From NCBI GenBank assembly GCA_964588305.1, contig CAZPOP010000007.1:61093-125092 (forward strand): DNA of 64,000 nt. Reading direction: 5' to 3'. Both the position numbers and the translations under genes were made by a program. The notes beneath the pieces were generated by a model. The model was not told the DNA's origin and did no database searches. It saw nothing but the letters and a program-made list of their open reading frames with translations. This DNA comes from SM1-73 sp964588305 (GTDB lineage: Bacteria > Zixibacteria > MSB-5A5 > SM1-73). This document shows positions 9,441-18,379 of this stretch, piece after piece (position 1 is the stretch's first letter; each line of letters starts with the position of its first letter).

Positions 9441-9512
9441 CGCCATTCCGAGGAACGGAGTGACGAAGCGATCTCGAATACTGGATTGCTTCGCTAACGC
9501 TCGCAATGACAT
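9441..9512. repeat. Dispersed intergenic repeat, GCGATCT...GGATTGCTTCG...CGCAATGACA type
   Basis: The block reads CCGCCATTCCGAGGAACG, then TGACGAAGCGATCTC, and ends CGCTCGCAATGACA. This wording is a well-known style of dispersed repeat in environmental genomes. Related copies in this window are at 28491-28552 and 28592-28650, sharing GAGATTGC and CTCGCAATGACA-like ends. Confidence 0.6.
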
Positions 9513-9540
9513 TCTAAAACTGGGGAACGTTTGCAGCAGT

Positions 9541-9578
9541 TAAAAAGAACCAGCACCCAATTTGAATCAGGTGCTGGT
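9541..9578 (-). terminator. Terminator downstream of gyrA
   Basis: Nine-base perfect stem ACCAGCACC / GGTGCTGGT (9549-9557 and 9570-9578). On the minus strand it is followed by TCTTTTT, and it lies about 60 bases past the gyrA stop codon. Confidence 0.85.
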
Positions 9579-9636
9579 CTCAAGATCCAGATTTGAACTT
9601 TTGACTTCAAAAGAATTATCGCAAAAAGTATCGAGA

Positions 9637-12111
9637 TTATTCCTTAGGTTCGAGTCCTGCGGTCTCTTGACCCTTCCCATCGTTCTCGTGGTTTTTGACC
9701 ACCCTTGCCACATCCACTAACCTATCACCCGGATCTAAATTTATCAACTTGACCCCCTGTGTGTTGCGACCGATCACACTTATCTGTTTTACCGGTTGAC
9801 GAATGATGATCCCTTTTTGCGTTATCAACATCAACTCATCGTCATCAACCACCTCTTTGATGGTCACCACCTTGCCGTTTCTCTCGGTGGCTTTTATGTT
9901 GATGATACCCTTGCCCCCCCGGTTGGTGACCCGATAGTCCGAAATGCTGCTCCTTTTGCCGTAGCCATTCTCGGTAACTGACAGAATGGTGGTGTCCCTT
10001 TTTACCACCACCATTCCGATCACGATATCGCGCTTGGCCAAACTTATCCCTCTGACGCCGTAGGCAGCCCGTCCCATATCTCTGACTTTGTCCTCATGAA
10101 ACCGTATGGCCTGTCCCTCTTTTGTCCCCAAAACGATGTCGCAGCTGCCATCGGTTATCTTGGCCTCGATCAAATCATCCTTCTGGGGGATATTCATAGC
10201 ATTTATCCCGCCCCTTCGGGGGTTGCTGAAAGCGGAAAGCCGAGTTTTCTTGATCACGCCATTGCTGGTCGACATTACCACGAAATGCTGGTCGTCGAAC
10301 TCTCTCACCGGCACAAATGCGGCGATCTTCTCCTCCTCTCCCAGATCGAGCATGTTGATAACGGGCTTCCCCTTGGCCAGCCTCCCTCCCACCGGGATCT
10401 CGTGCACCTTGATCCAATAACATCTTCCCTTGGGAGTGAAGAAGAGAATGTAGTTATGGGTGGAAGCGATGAAGAGATGCTCCACAAAGTCCTCCTCTTT
10501 GGTCTCGATCCCGATCACCCCCCTTCCTCCCCGGCTCTGCCTCCGGTACTGGGTGACGCTCAATCTCTTGATATAACCGGAGTGGGTGATGGTGATGACC
10601 ATATCCTCTTCGGCGATCAAATCCTCAATGGTGAACTCCTCTTCTTCCTCCGCTATTTCCGTTCTCCGCTCGTCCCCGTATTTCTTCTTAAGATCCAAAA
10701 GCTCCTCTTTGATTATGTTCATCCTCTGGTGCTTGCTCTCCAGAATCCCTTTGAGCTTTTCGATCAACTTGATCAGGGCCAGATATTCCTGTTCGATCTT
10801 CTCCCTTTCCAAACCGGTGAGTCTCTGAAGCCGCATGTCCAGAATGGCTTGAGCCTGAATCTCGCTCAGCTTGAATTTTGCCATCAAGCCATCCTTGGCA
10901 TCTTGTGGAGTTTTGGACGCTCTTATCAGCTTTATCACGGCATCTATATGGTCCAAGGCGATCTTGAGCCCTTCTAAGATATGTGCCCGATGCTCGGCCT
11001 TTTTTAGCTCGAATTCGGTCCTCTTAGTGACCACCTCGTGCCTGTGATCGATGAAATGGGAAAGAAGCTGCTTTAGGCTCAACACCTTCGGTTGTCCGTC
11101 CACCAACGCTAACATGATCACCCCGAAGGTGGTCTGCATCTGGGTGTGTTTAAAGAGTTGATTTAAGACTATCTCGGCGGGGGCATCCCTTTTCAGCTCC
11201 ACCACGATTCTCATGCCATCCCGGTCCGACTCGTCTCTTAAATCCGAGATCCCCTCAAGGTGCTTGTCCCTGACCAGCTGGGCGATTCTCTCCAGCAGAT
11301 TGGATTTGTTTATCTGATAGGGAATCTCCGTGACGATTATGCTTTCCTTTCCACTTTTTTGTTTTTCGATATTGGCCTTTGCTCGCAGGACGATTCTGCC
11401 TCTCCCGGTTCTGTAAGCTTCGACGATTCCGCTTCTACCGTGGATTATTCCACCGGTAGGGAAATCCGGACCTATGATATGATCCAGAAGTCTCTCACCC
11501 TCAATCTCCGGGCTTTCGATGAGAGACACTAAAGCATCTACCACTTCGCCCAAGTTGTGAGTGGGAATATTCGTAGCCATGCCCACCGCTATGCCGGAAG
11601 CGCCGTTACAGATCAGATTGGGAAATTTGCTGGGAAGAACGGTGGGCTCCTTCCTGGTCTCATCGTAATTAGACATAAGCGCCACCGTCTCTTTGTCCAG
11701 GTCCTCCAATATCTCCATAGCTAAAGGAGCAAGTCTGGCCTCGGTGTATCTCATGGCAGCCGGAGCGTCGCCATCGATGGAGCCGAAGTTTCCCTGACCA
11801 TCCACCAGCATATAGCGCATGTTGAAATCCTGGGCCATTCTGACCAGGGTGGGGTAGACCACCTGCTCGCCATGCGGATGATAGTTCCCGGAGGTATCGC
11901 CGGCGATCTTGGCGCACTTGCGATGCGGTCTTCCCGGTGCCAAATTGAGATCGTTCATCGCCACCAAGATTCTGCGATTGGAGGGCTTCAGCCCGTCTCT
12001 CACATCCGGCAACGCACGTGCGGTTATCACCGACATGGAATAGTCGATGTAAGAGGATTTCATCTCCTCTTCGATATATACCGGAACTATCTTTTCCCGT
12101 TCCATTACCAT
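9637..12111 (-). CDS. gyrA: DNA gyrase subunit A
   Basis: 824 residues. The catalytic domain carries the active-site tyrosine at 122 (AAMRYTE), and the C-terminal beta-pinwheel contains a GyrA-box-like QSRGGRG plus repeated RGG blades (RRGGINAMN, NRGGKGIIN). This supports gyrase rather than topoisomerase IV. It breaks and rejoins DNA to add negative supercoils with GyrB. The quinolone pocket is unusual: residues 82-87 read EQVVYP, so the Ser83 and Asp87 of Escherichia coli are Gln and Pro here. Its start ATG is 85 bases from the gyrB stop, with a palindromic repeat between them, and the pair is probably co-transcribed. A terminator follows. Supports the origin-proximal gyrB-gyrA arrangement. 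Confidence 0.96.
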   Translation of the reverse strand: MVMEREKIVPVYIEEEMKSSYIDYSMSVITARALPDVRDGLKPSNRRILVAMNDLNLAPGRPHRKCAKIAGDTSGNYHPHGEQVVYPTLVRMAQDFNMRYMLVDGQGNFGSIDGDAPAAMRYTEARLAPLAMEILEDLDKETVALMSNYDETRKEPTVLPSKFPNLICNGASGIAVGMATNIPTHNLGEVVDALVSLIESPEIEGERLLDHIIGPDFPTGGIIHGRSGIVEAYRTGRGRIVLRAKANIEKQKSGKESIIVTEIPYQINKSNLLERIAQLVRDKHLEGISDLRDESDRDGMRIVVELKRDAPAEIVLNQLFKHTQMQTTFGVIMLALVDGQPKVLSLKQLLSHFIDHRHEVVTKRTEFELKKAEHRAHILEGLKIALDHIDAVIKLIRASKTPQDAKDGLMAKFKLSEIQAQAILDMRLQRLTGLEREKIEQEYLALIKLIEKLKGILESKHQRMNIIKEELLDLKKKYGDERRTEIAEEEEEFTIEDLIAEEDMVITITHSGYIKRLSVTQYRRQSRGGRGVIGIETKEEDFVEHLFIASTHNYILFFTPKGRCYWIKVHEIPVGGRLAKGKPVINMLDLGEEEKIAAFVPVREFDDQHFVVMSTSNGVIKKTRLSAFSNPRRGGINAMNIPQKDDLIEAKITDGSCDIVLGTKEGQAIRFHEDKVRDMGRAAYGVRGISLAKRDIVIGMVVVKRDTTILSVTENGYGKRSSISDYRVTNRGGKGIINIKATERNGKVVTIKEVVDDDELMLITQKGIIIRQPVKQISVIGRNTQGVKLINLDPGDRLVDVARVVKNHENDGKGQETAGLEPKE

Positions 12112-12132
12112 AATATTGTTACCCCAAATCTA

Positions 12133-12193
12133 ACCTCTCCCCCTGTTTCCCCCTCTCCACAAAAGTGGAGAGGGGGACTAAACGGGGTGAGGT
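12133..12193. repeat. Long palindromic repeat, CCCCCTCTCCAC/GTGGAGAGGGGG family
   Basis: Inverted repeat in the gyrB-gyrA gap: ACCTCTCCCC ... CCCCCTCTCCAC, short loop AAAA, GTGGAGAGGGGG ... GGGGTGAGGT. The same design recurs at 27418-27464 and 28124-28183 and in degraded form at 9070-9160, 41660-41705 and 45350-45420. Lying inside an operon, it is more likely an RNA-processing or stability hairpin than a terminator, since no T-run follows. Confidence 0.85.
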
Positions 12194-12196
12194 AAA

Positions 12197-14137
12197 TCAG
12201 ACATCCAGATTTTTCACATATTTCGCGTTCTCTTCGATGAATTTACGGCGGGGTTCAACCTGGTCGCCCATGAGGATGGTGAAGATGTGATCGGCTTCCG
12301 CTCCATCTTCTAACGTCACCTGGAGCAAGGTTCGGGTTTCCGGATCCATGGTGGTTCTCCAGAGCTGTTCCGGATTCATCTCCCCCAAACCCTTGTATCT
12401 TTGAATTGATATCCCGGTATTGCCTAATCTCTCCATGTGCCGGTCCCTCTCCTCGTCGGAATAAGCGTAAAGCTCGGTGCTTCCTTTTTTCACCCGGTAT
12501 AGTGGGGGCTGGGCGATATAGACGTAACCCTGTTCAACAAGTTGCTTCATGTGCCGATAGAGGAAGGTCAGGATCAAAGTCCGGATATGAGAGCCGTCCA
12601 CATCCGCGTCGGTCATGATAATCACTTTGTGATAACGGGCCTTGTTTATGTCAAACTCGTCTCTAACATTGGTTCCTAAAGCGGTGATCATGGTCCGGAT
12701 CTCCTCGTTGGAGAGCACCTTATCCAGACGAGCTTTTTCCACATTCAATATCTTCCCCTTTATGGGAAGGATGGCCTGGAATTTACGATCGCGCCCCTGC
12801 TTGGCTGATCCCCCCGCAGAATCACCCTCCACGATATAGATCTCGCAAAGAGAGGGGTCATCCAGGGAACAGTCAGCCAACTTGCCGGGAAGCGAGGAGG
12901 ATTCCAGGGCGCTCTTTCTGCGGGTCAACTCCCGCGCTTTTCTGGCCGCCTCCCTGGCCCGAGCAGCGGAGGTCGATTTCTCCAAGATCTTCTTGGCGAT
13001 GGGAGGATTCTCCTCAAAGAATTCACTTAAGCTTTCCCCGAAAATCGATTCCACAATCCCCTTGACTTCGCTGTTGCCCAATTTGGTTTTGGTCTGGCCT
13101 TCGAATTGAGGGTCGGGAACCTTGATCGAGATTATGGCAGTCAAGCCCTCTCTCACGTCCTCTCCTTCCAGGGGCGCCTGTCCATTCTTCAGAAGCTTGT
13201 TCTTCTGGGCATAATTGTTTATGGTGCGCGTCAGAGCAGTCTTAAACCCGACCAGGTGAGTGCCACCTTCAATGGTGTTTATGTTGTTCACGTAAGAGAA
13301 GATGTTATCCACATACGAATCGTTATACTGAAGGGCAATCTCCACATCCACTCCCTCTCTTTGTTTCTGAAAATAAAGAGGGCGCCGGTGCACGGGCTGC
13401 TTGTTCTCATTCAGGTAGTCCACAAAAGAGACTATCCCTCCCTTGTATTTGAACAGATGGGATTTGCCTGACTTTGGTTCCTCGATCTCGATCTTCAATC
13501 CTTTGTTCAGAAAGGCTAACTCTCTCATTCGGGCAGAGAGGACGTCGAAATTGAAATTAATCTTTTCGAAAATCTGGGGATCAGGACAGAAGGTAGTCTT
13601 GGTTCCGCTGTGCCTGGCTTTACCGATCTCTTTTAGGGGTGCCGCGGTATTCCCTCTCTCATACCTCTGAAAATACCTCTTACCATCCCGCGCCACCTCC
13701 ACTTCGCACCATTCGGACAAGGCGTTCACCACCGAGACTCCGACCCCATGCAGACCGCCGGAAACCTTGTAAGTGCGATGGTCGAACTTTCCTCCCGCGT
13801 GGAGCATGGTCATCACCACCTCCACCGCCGGCTTCTTCTGGGTAGGGTGCATATCAACCGGGATTCCCCTGCCATTGTCTTCCACCATCACGGTGTTATC
13901 CTGGTTGAGGTTCACCTTGATCGAATCACAGAAGCCGACCATAGCCTCGTCTATGCTGTTATCCACGACCTCATAAACCAGATGATGTAAACCCTTGGCC
14001 CCGGTATCGCCGATGTACATGGCGGGCCGTCGGCGCACGGCATCCAGACCTTTGAGAACCTGGATGGTGGTCGCATCATACTGATGACCTAATGAAGCTG
14101 GAGTTTTATCTTTGTCTTTTTCTTTCAAAGTGTCCAT
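12197..14137 (-). CDS. gyrB: DNA gyrase subunit B
   Basis: 646 residues, the short form without the extra C-terminal insert of Escherichia coli. It shows the GHKL ATPase domain (GLDAVRRRPAMYIGDT, DNGRGIPV, GGLHGVGVSVVNALS), the transducer, and the TOPRIM domain with EGDSAGGSAKQGRD and the metal site DADVDGSHI. The C-terminus has RYKGLGEMNPEQLW. It provides ATP hydrolysis for gyrase with the neighbouring gyrA product. It follows the DciA-like gene by about 105 bases on the same strand, which matches the classical dnaA-dnaN-(recF)-gyrB order apart from the missing recF. Confidence 0.97.
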   Translation of the reverse strand: MDTLKEKDKDKTPASLGHQYDATTIQVLKGLDAVRRRPAMYIGDTGAKGLHHLVYEVVDNSIDEAMVGFCDSIKVNLNQDNTVMVEDNGRGIPVDMHPTQKKPAVEVVMTMLHAGGKFDHRTYKVSGGLHGVGVSVVNALSEWCEVEVARDGKRYFQRYERGNTAAPLKEIGKARHSGTKTTFCPDPQIFEKINFNFDVLSARMRELAFLNKGLKIEIEEPKSGKSHLFKYKGGIVSFVDYLNENKQPVHRRPLYFQKQREGVDVEIALQYNDSYVDNIFSYVNNINTIEGGTHLVGFKTALTRTINNYAQKNKLLKNGQAPLEGEDVREGLTAIISIKVPDPQFEGQTKTKLGNSEVKGIVESIFGESLSEFFEENPPIAKKILEKSTSAARAREAARKARELTRRKSALESSSLPGKLADCSLDDPSLCEIYIVEGDSAGGSAKQGRDRKFQAILPIKGKILNVEKARLDKVLSNEEIRTMITALGTNVRDEFDINKARYHKVIIMTDADVDGSHIRTLILTFLYRHMKQLVEQGYVYIAQPPLYRVKKGSTELYAYSDEERDRHMERLGNTGISIQRYKGLGEMNPEQLWRTTMDPETRTLLQVTLEDGAEADHIFTILMGDQVEPRRKFIEENAKYVKNLDV

Positions 14138-14242
14138 ATGAAGCGCTCTTTCATTCTCACAACACCACGTATCGAGCCGGCTCGCTTTGACCCTGCAGAT
14201 TAGTTGAAGTCGAGCGATCGAGCCAACCCATCGCGTTTCCGA

Positions 14243-14542
14243 TTAGTTGGTAAACACTATATCTTTTATTACGTTACCTTTCACCGATCGGTTTAGTTCT
14301 TCGATTATCTTTCTCTTCATAAAGAAAAGCTCGTTTCTCCACGAGGCATTCTCTACCCTCACAAAAAGGATTGAATCTCTAACTTTCAGCGGCTTGGCCT
14401 TGGAGGCTATCCGCTCACCGACCAATCGGTTCCAGTTCAAAACGATGCTCTCCTCCTTTAACCGCCCATCAACGTGTAAACTCCTCAAGGCCCTGGTTAA
14501 GATCCTTCCTATCTGTTCGGGATGATGCGGTCTCTTAATCAT
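14243..14542 (-). CDS. dciA: DciA-like (DUF721) replication-initiation protein
   Basis: 99 residues of the DUF721/DciA type: N-terminal helix (IGRILTRALRSLHV), then the conserved core LNWNRLVGERIASKAKPLKVRDSILFVRVENASWRNEL and a C-terminal helix. DciA proteins recruit the replicative helicase DnaB in bacteria lacking DnaC/DnaI loaders. This fits its place between dnaN and gyrB, where DUF721 genes commonly sit after recF. It is short but full for the DUF721 core. Start ATG at 14542. Confidence 0.82.
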   Translation of the reverse strand: MIKRPHHPEQIGRILTRALRSLHVDGRLKEESIVLNWNRLVGERIASKAKPLKVRDSILFVRVENASWRNELFFMKRKIIEELNRSVKGNVIKDIVFTN

Positions 14543-14850
14543 AACTTATTAATATAATAGAAATTATCCTCTAAGGCAAGTGTTTTCTACGAGATCGCCC
14601 GTGAATTATGATCCCTCTGGTTGTGCGGGTGACTCCTCACTTTTCCCACAGCAACTTCCAGCGTGACAGTAGATTAATGCTTTTGCCTCTTCCAACGACG
14701 AGTGCAAAAGGCGCTTCCCCTCCAAAATGAGTGCTCAATGCCGAATCATTAGGAATGAGAGTTGACAAAGATGATGCTGACCTGAAACTCATACGGCCGT
14801 TTTCGCTGGTTCGCTCAATGGCGATCGAGAGGATTGATCCTGACCCATCT
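14543..14850. other. Gap where recF would be expected
   Basis: About 310 bases between dnaN and the DciA-like gene. Neither strand shows an RecF Walker motif or any other recognisable coding remnant, so recF seems lost or moved rather than decayed in place. Confidence 0.6.
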
Positions 14851-15966
14851 TCATTCCGCCAGCCGGAGCGGCATCAAAAGATAGAGCGCTTCTTCCTCTT
14901 CTTTGTTCTCCGAAGAATGAAGCGTCCCGGCAGAGACCGGGGTGCTTAACTCGAAGATCACTTCGTCTCCATCTATCTGCTTCAAAACATCAAGAACGTA
15001 GTTGGCATTATAACCCATATCCATCGGCTCAGCCGCGTAATCGCAACTTACTGTTTCTTTGGCTTCTCCACCTAAATCAAAATTGGCCGACGAAAGATGC
15101 AGGCTATCCTTCTTCAAGGAGAACTTTATCTGATGGGTCAATGTATTAGACAATATGGAAACCCTTCTCACGGTGCCCATCAGAAGATCTTTGTTTACCA
15201 CCAGCTTCTTGTCGTTATCCTTTGGGATCACCTGGTCAAAATTGGGATAAGGTCCCTCGATCAGACGAGATGCCAGAATGGAATCACCTAGGTTGAAGAT
15301 TATGTTATTCTCCCCAAAAATCAGCCCAATCTCTTTTTCCTCGTCTCCCAATAATCTCGCCAGGAGATTAAGGACTTTGGGCGGTACTATGATATCCTCG
15401 TGCAGACCTTTGAGTTTAGTGTTCTTCCGCGACACCTTAGCCAAACGATGTCCGTCTGTGGCCACCATTTGCATAAACTTGCCCGAAGTTTGCCACAAAA
15501 CACCGTTCAGCGCCGGTCGGGTTTCATCCGTCGATACCGCAAAGATAGTCTTACGAATCATTTTAGCTAACTCATCACCAGGCATCTTAATCTGCTTGGC
15601 CAAACTCACCGATGGTAGTTTAGGAAACTCGTCGCTGGGAATCCCGGAGATTTTGTACGTCCCGCGTTCCACCTTCAACTCCATCCTGTTCTCTGCAACG
15701 TTTATCTCTATCTCCGATTCAGGAAGCTCCCTCAAGATGTCAGCAAAGGTTCTGGCTGGAATGGTTATAGATCCCTTTTTAGTCGCAGAGATAGGAATGG
15801 TGGTGATGATGGATATATCCAGGTCCGTGGCCGCCAGCTTTAGTTTCGAATCGGTGACCTCCAGAAGCATATTCGACAACACCGGCAAGGTGGTACGAGT
15901 AGGAATAACGTTCAAAACATCTTGTACCGCAGAGTAAATTTTGCCTTTTGTTATTGAGAATTTCAT
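14851..15966 (-). CDS. dnaN: DNA polymerase III sliding clamp (beta subunit)
   Basis: 371 residues, the usual length, with the three clamp domains. The N-terminus is MKFSITKGKIYSAVQDVLNVIPTR; the middle contains GVLWQTSGKFMQMVATDGHRLAKV, and the end is the classical LLMPLRLAE tail that forms part of the peptide-binding pocket. The dimeric ring tethers polymerase and repair proteins to DNA. It is 216 bases downstream of dnaA on the same strand. The spacer holds a possible DnaA box. Confidence 0.97.
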   Translation of the reverse strand: MKFSITKGKIYSAVQDVLNVIPTRTTLPVLSNMLLEVTDSKLKLAATDLDISIITTIPISATKKGSITIPARTFADILRELPESEIEINVAENRMELKVERGTYKISGIPSDEFPKLPSVSLAKQIKMPGDELAKMIRKTIFAVSTDETRPALNGVLWQTSGKFMQMVATDGHRLAKVSRKNTKLKGLHEDIIVPPKVLNLLARLLGDEEKEIGLIFGENNIIFNLGDSILASRLIEGPYPNFDQVIPKDNDKKLVVNKDLLMGTVRRVSILSNTLTHQIKFSLKKDSLHLSSANFDLGGEAKETVSCDYAAEPMDMGYNANYVLDVLKQIDGDEVIFELSTPVSAGTLHSSENKEEEEALYLLMPLRLAE

Positions 15967-16147
15967 AAATACCCTCCATCAAAATTAATTATATGTAATA
16001 ATTATAATGTGCAAATGCTCATAACTTAGAATATTGTTTGTTATGCCGTTGTTTGACTTTTACTTAAAGTGACGTGCTTTGGGTAATCCATGTGAGTAAA
16101 CGTGTTGATGATTTGTGGAATTAAACCGAAAAATGTTAGCTTTCCAT

Positions 16148-16156
16148 TTAACCACA
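16148..16156 (+). promoter_or_regulatory. Possible DnaA box in the dnaA-dnaN spacer
   Basis: TTAACCACA differs from the consensus TTATCCACA at one base. Two weaker TGTGGAA words at about 16115 and 16175 lie near it. The 216-base spacer has no gene. Confidence 0.4.
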
Positions 16157-16182
16157 CGTTTTCCTGTGGAAGTTGACAAGAT

Positions 16183-17571
16183 TTAAACATATAAGGAATT
16201 GATGACCTCATCTACCTTCAACTTAAAGTTGTAGTCCTTCTTTATATTCTCGCCGACCAGGCTGCAAGCATAGATGACCGTGGAATGGTCCCTTCCTCCG
16301 AAGTGCAGTCCAATCGCCTTCAGAGAGTTGTTGGTTAGACTCCGAGCCAGATACATGGCTACCTGGCGGGCAAGCGCGATTTCCTGGGTTTTTCTTTTGG
16401 AACAGAGCATCTCTGGGGATAGGCTGTAGCTTGCTGCCACCTTCTTCTGGATCTGTTCGATGTTGATCTGTTTGGTTCCGTTTCTTATGGTGTCCTTCAA
16501 AACCTCTTTGGCCAAATCCAAGCTAATCTCCCTGGAGTGAAGGGAGGCGTATGCTAGAAGCCTGATCAAGGAACCTTCCAATTCTCTGATGTTAGAAGTT
16601 ATGTTATCAGCTATAAAGCTTGCCACTTCAATGGGAATAGAGATTCCATCGGACTCTGTTTTTTTGTTCAAGATGGCTATGCGGGTCTCTAAATCCGGGG
16701 GTTGAATGTCGGTAACCAATCCCCAGCCGAAACGAGATGAAAGCCTTTCCTCTAAGCCCTTGATTTCTTTTGGGGGCCTGTCCGAGGTCAAGACTATTTG
16801 CTTCCCGTTTTGGTATAACACGTTGAAAGTATGGAAGAACTGAACCTGGGTGCTCTCCTTTCCGGTGAAAAACTGAATATCATCCAAAAGCAGAACGTCC
16901 ACATTTCTGTAAAGATTGACAAAATCCCGCGTGGTGTTTGAGGTGATGGAGTTGATAAAATCGTTGGTGAACTTCTCCGAGGTAACATAGAGGACTTTGA
17001 TGTCTTCATATTCATCTTTGGCATAATGCCCGATGGCCTGGACCAGGTGCGTCTTGCCTAACCCTACTCCGCCGTAAATGTATAGCGGATTGAATTTGGT
17101 CTTACCCGGTGCTTCTGCCACGGCCATGGCTGCGGCATGGGCGAATTGATTGCTTTCGCCGACCACGAAGGCATCAAAGGTGTATTTGCGATTTAATCCC
17201 ATTTCTGCACCTGGGGGATCGGTTGGAAGTCTCTTTTTGGATACAGGTCGGACCCGTTCGAAATCGATGGATATCTGCGGATGGTAGCCGCCCGAATCCT
17301 TGGACACATAAAACGTCAGCGGCAGATCTTTGTGGCTCACCTCTCTTATCGTCTCCTTGATCATGGAAAGATAATGTTCTTCCAGCCAGTCCCCTACAAA
17401 CCTGTTGGGCACAGCCACCTTGACGGTTCCGTCTGAAGAGGGCAGACCTCTGGTGGCCCTCAGCCAAGTATAGAAACTTTGTTTCTTTATTCTTTGTTGC
17501 AGGTAAGCCAAACACGCATCCCAGATTTGAATGCTGTCGATTTGCCCGGGCGGGCAGGTATCTGCTTGCAT
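16183..17571 (-). CDS. dnaA: Chromosomal replication initiator DnaA
   Basis: 462 residues from the ATG at 17571, chosen because GAGGGG lies six bases before it; a longer frame to 17592 adds seven residues. Domain I (IWDACLAYLQQRIKKQSFYTWL), AAA+ domain III with Walker A GGVGLGKTHL and Walker B VDVLLLDDIQFF, and domain IV with the DNA-binding signature GGRDHSTVIYA near the C-terminus are all seen. It binds DnaA boxes at oriC and melts DNA. The boxes just upstream (17.64-17.80 kb) suggest oriC adjacency and self-regulation. Confidence 0.97.
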   Translation of the reverse strand: MQADTCPPGQIDSIQIWDACLAYLQQRIKKQSFYTWLRATRGLPSSDGTVKVAVPNRFVGDWLEEHYLSMIKETIREVSHKDLPLTFYVSKDSGGYHPQISIDFERVRPVSKKRLPTDPPGAEMGLNRKYTFDAFVVGESNQFAHAAAMAVAEAPGKTKFNPLYIYGGVGLGKTHLVQAIGHYAKDEYEDIKVLYVTSEKFTNDFINSITSNTTRDFVNLYRNVDVLLLDDIQFFTGKESTQVQFFHTFNVLYQNGKQIVLTSDRPPKEIKGLEERLSSRFGWGLVTDIQPPDLETRIAILNKKTESDGISIPIEVASFIADNITSNIRELEGSLIRLLAYASLHSREISLDLAKEVLKDTIRNGTKQINIEQIQKKVAASYSLSPEMLCSKRKTQEIALARQVAMYLARSLTNNSLKAIGLHFGGRDHSTVIYACSLVGENIKKDYNFKLKVDEVINSLYV

Positions 17572-17592
17572 AATTCCCCTCAATATTGGCAA

Positions 17593-17900
17593 TATCCAAA
17601 CAGTGCGGACTACTGCACCTTGAAATCGGTTAATGACAAGTTATCCACATTTGTAGACAAATCTTAAGGTTTTGTGGAAACTTGAGTTATATAAGCTGAA
17701 GTCAAAATTAAAGAAGGTTCTCCACACCCTGTTTGAGAATCTAAGCTCCCTTTACTGGATAGCCCACATGAAGTTGCGAAAAATGCCACAGGTTGTCCAC
17801 ATCTTATTAACAGATAAACACTTATAGACTTTTCATTTGCATGATAATTCATTGATTCTGCTTGTCAAGGTTTTTTCTCAGATAACCTGAAAATAGTTTT
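17593..17900. other. Likely chromosomal replication origin (oriC)
   Basis: Upstream of dnaA lies a cluster of DnaA-box words: perfect TTATCCACA at 17641-17649, TTCTCCACA at 17718-17726, TTGTCCACA at 17793-17801, and a reverse TGTGGAAAC near 17674. An A/T-rich stretch follows (about 17800-17880), suitable as an unwinding element. Gene direction flips here: almost all genes to the left run leftward, most to the right run rightward, as expected on either side of an origin. Box spacing and unwinding site are inferred by eye only. Confidence 0.75.
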
Positions 17901-18379
17901 AACCTGCTGGAATCTGTCCCATTATAAGAACACCCTTTTGGGAATCTTAAAGGTTTTGGAGTCTCTGCGTGGATCGGGTTTTAACAAAACAGAATGTCCC
18001 GCTTATTCTATTAGCAACTATCATGATATAGCCCGCCCGTTTTTCTCTGTGATGGAAAGAAGCTTGAATCTGCAAGGACCTGAGGCGCGAGAGGTTTTTG
18101 AAGATACAAGAGAAAATATCCCGAAGAAAAACGTTCACAAAACACTTGACAAATGGAAACAGGATTGCATACTTTGGTTAGGGGAGCACAGGGAAAACAC
18201 TGATTCTTTAGAAGAAAAACGAAAGGGCTAATAGCTCTAGTCATTTTTTACCAGTTATTTGATAGGTTGTTCTGATTTCATTTCCGGTCTCAATCTCGGC
18301 CTCGAAAACTAATCTGGAGTCCACCAGAGGGGGAGAAACGACGTGAGCAATTAGGAGCGGGGAAACTAAAGGAGGAGTC
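17901..18379. other. Spacer between oriC and the first rightward gene
   Basis: About 480 bases. A plus-strand frame of 97 codons opens at a TTG (17938-18231) with a hydrophilic product rich in Lys/Glu, but it has no family resemblance and no good ribosome site, so I do not call it a gene. Nothing else is visible. Confidence 0.45.

Noticed and set aside
9176..9463. 95-codon plus-strand frame overlapping the small membrane ORF
   Set aside because: The minus-strand frame has the better membrane-protein pattern and the plus frame runs into a dispersed repeat.
10096..10977. Long open frame on the plus strand (about 293 codons) opposite gyrA
   Set aside because: It lies fully within gyrA on the other strand, has no family resemblance and no ribosome site; it is a shadow of gyrA codon use.
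17938..18231. 97-codon frame right of oriC
   Set aside because: TTG start, no ribosome site, no known family; kept only as a note in the spacer.
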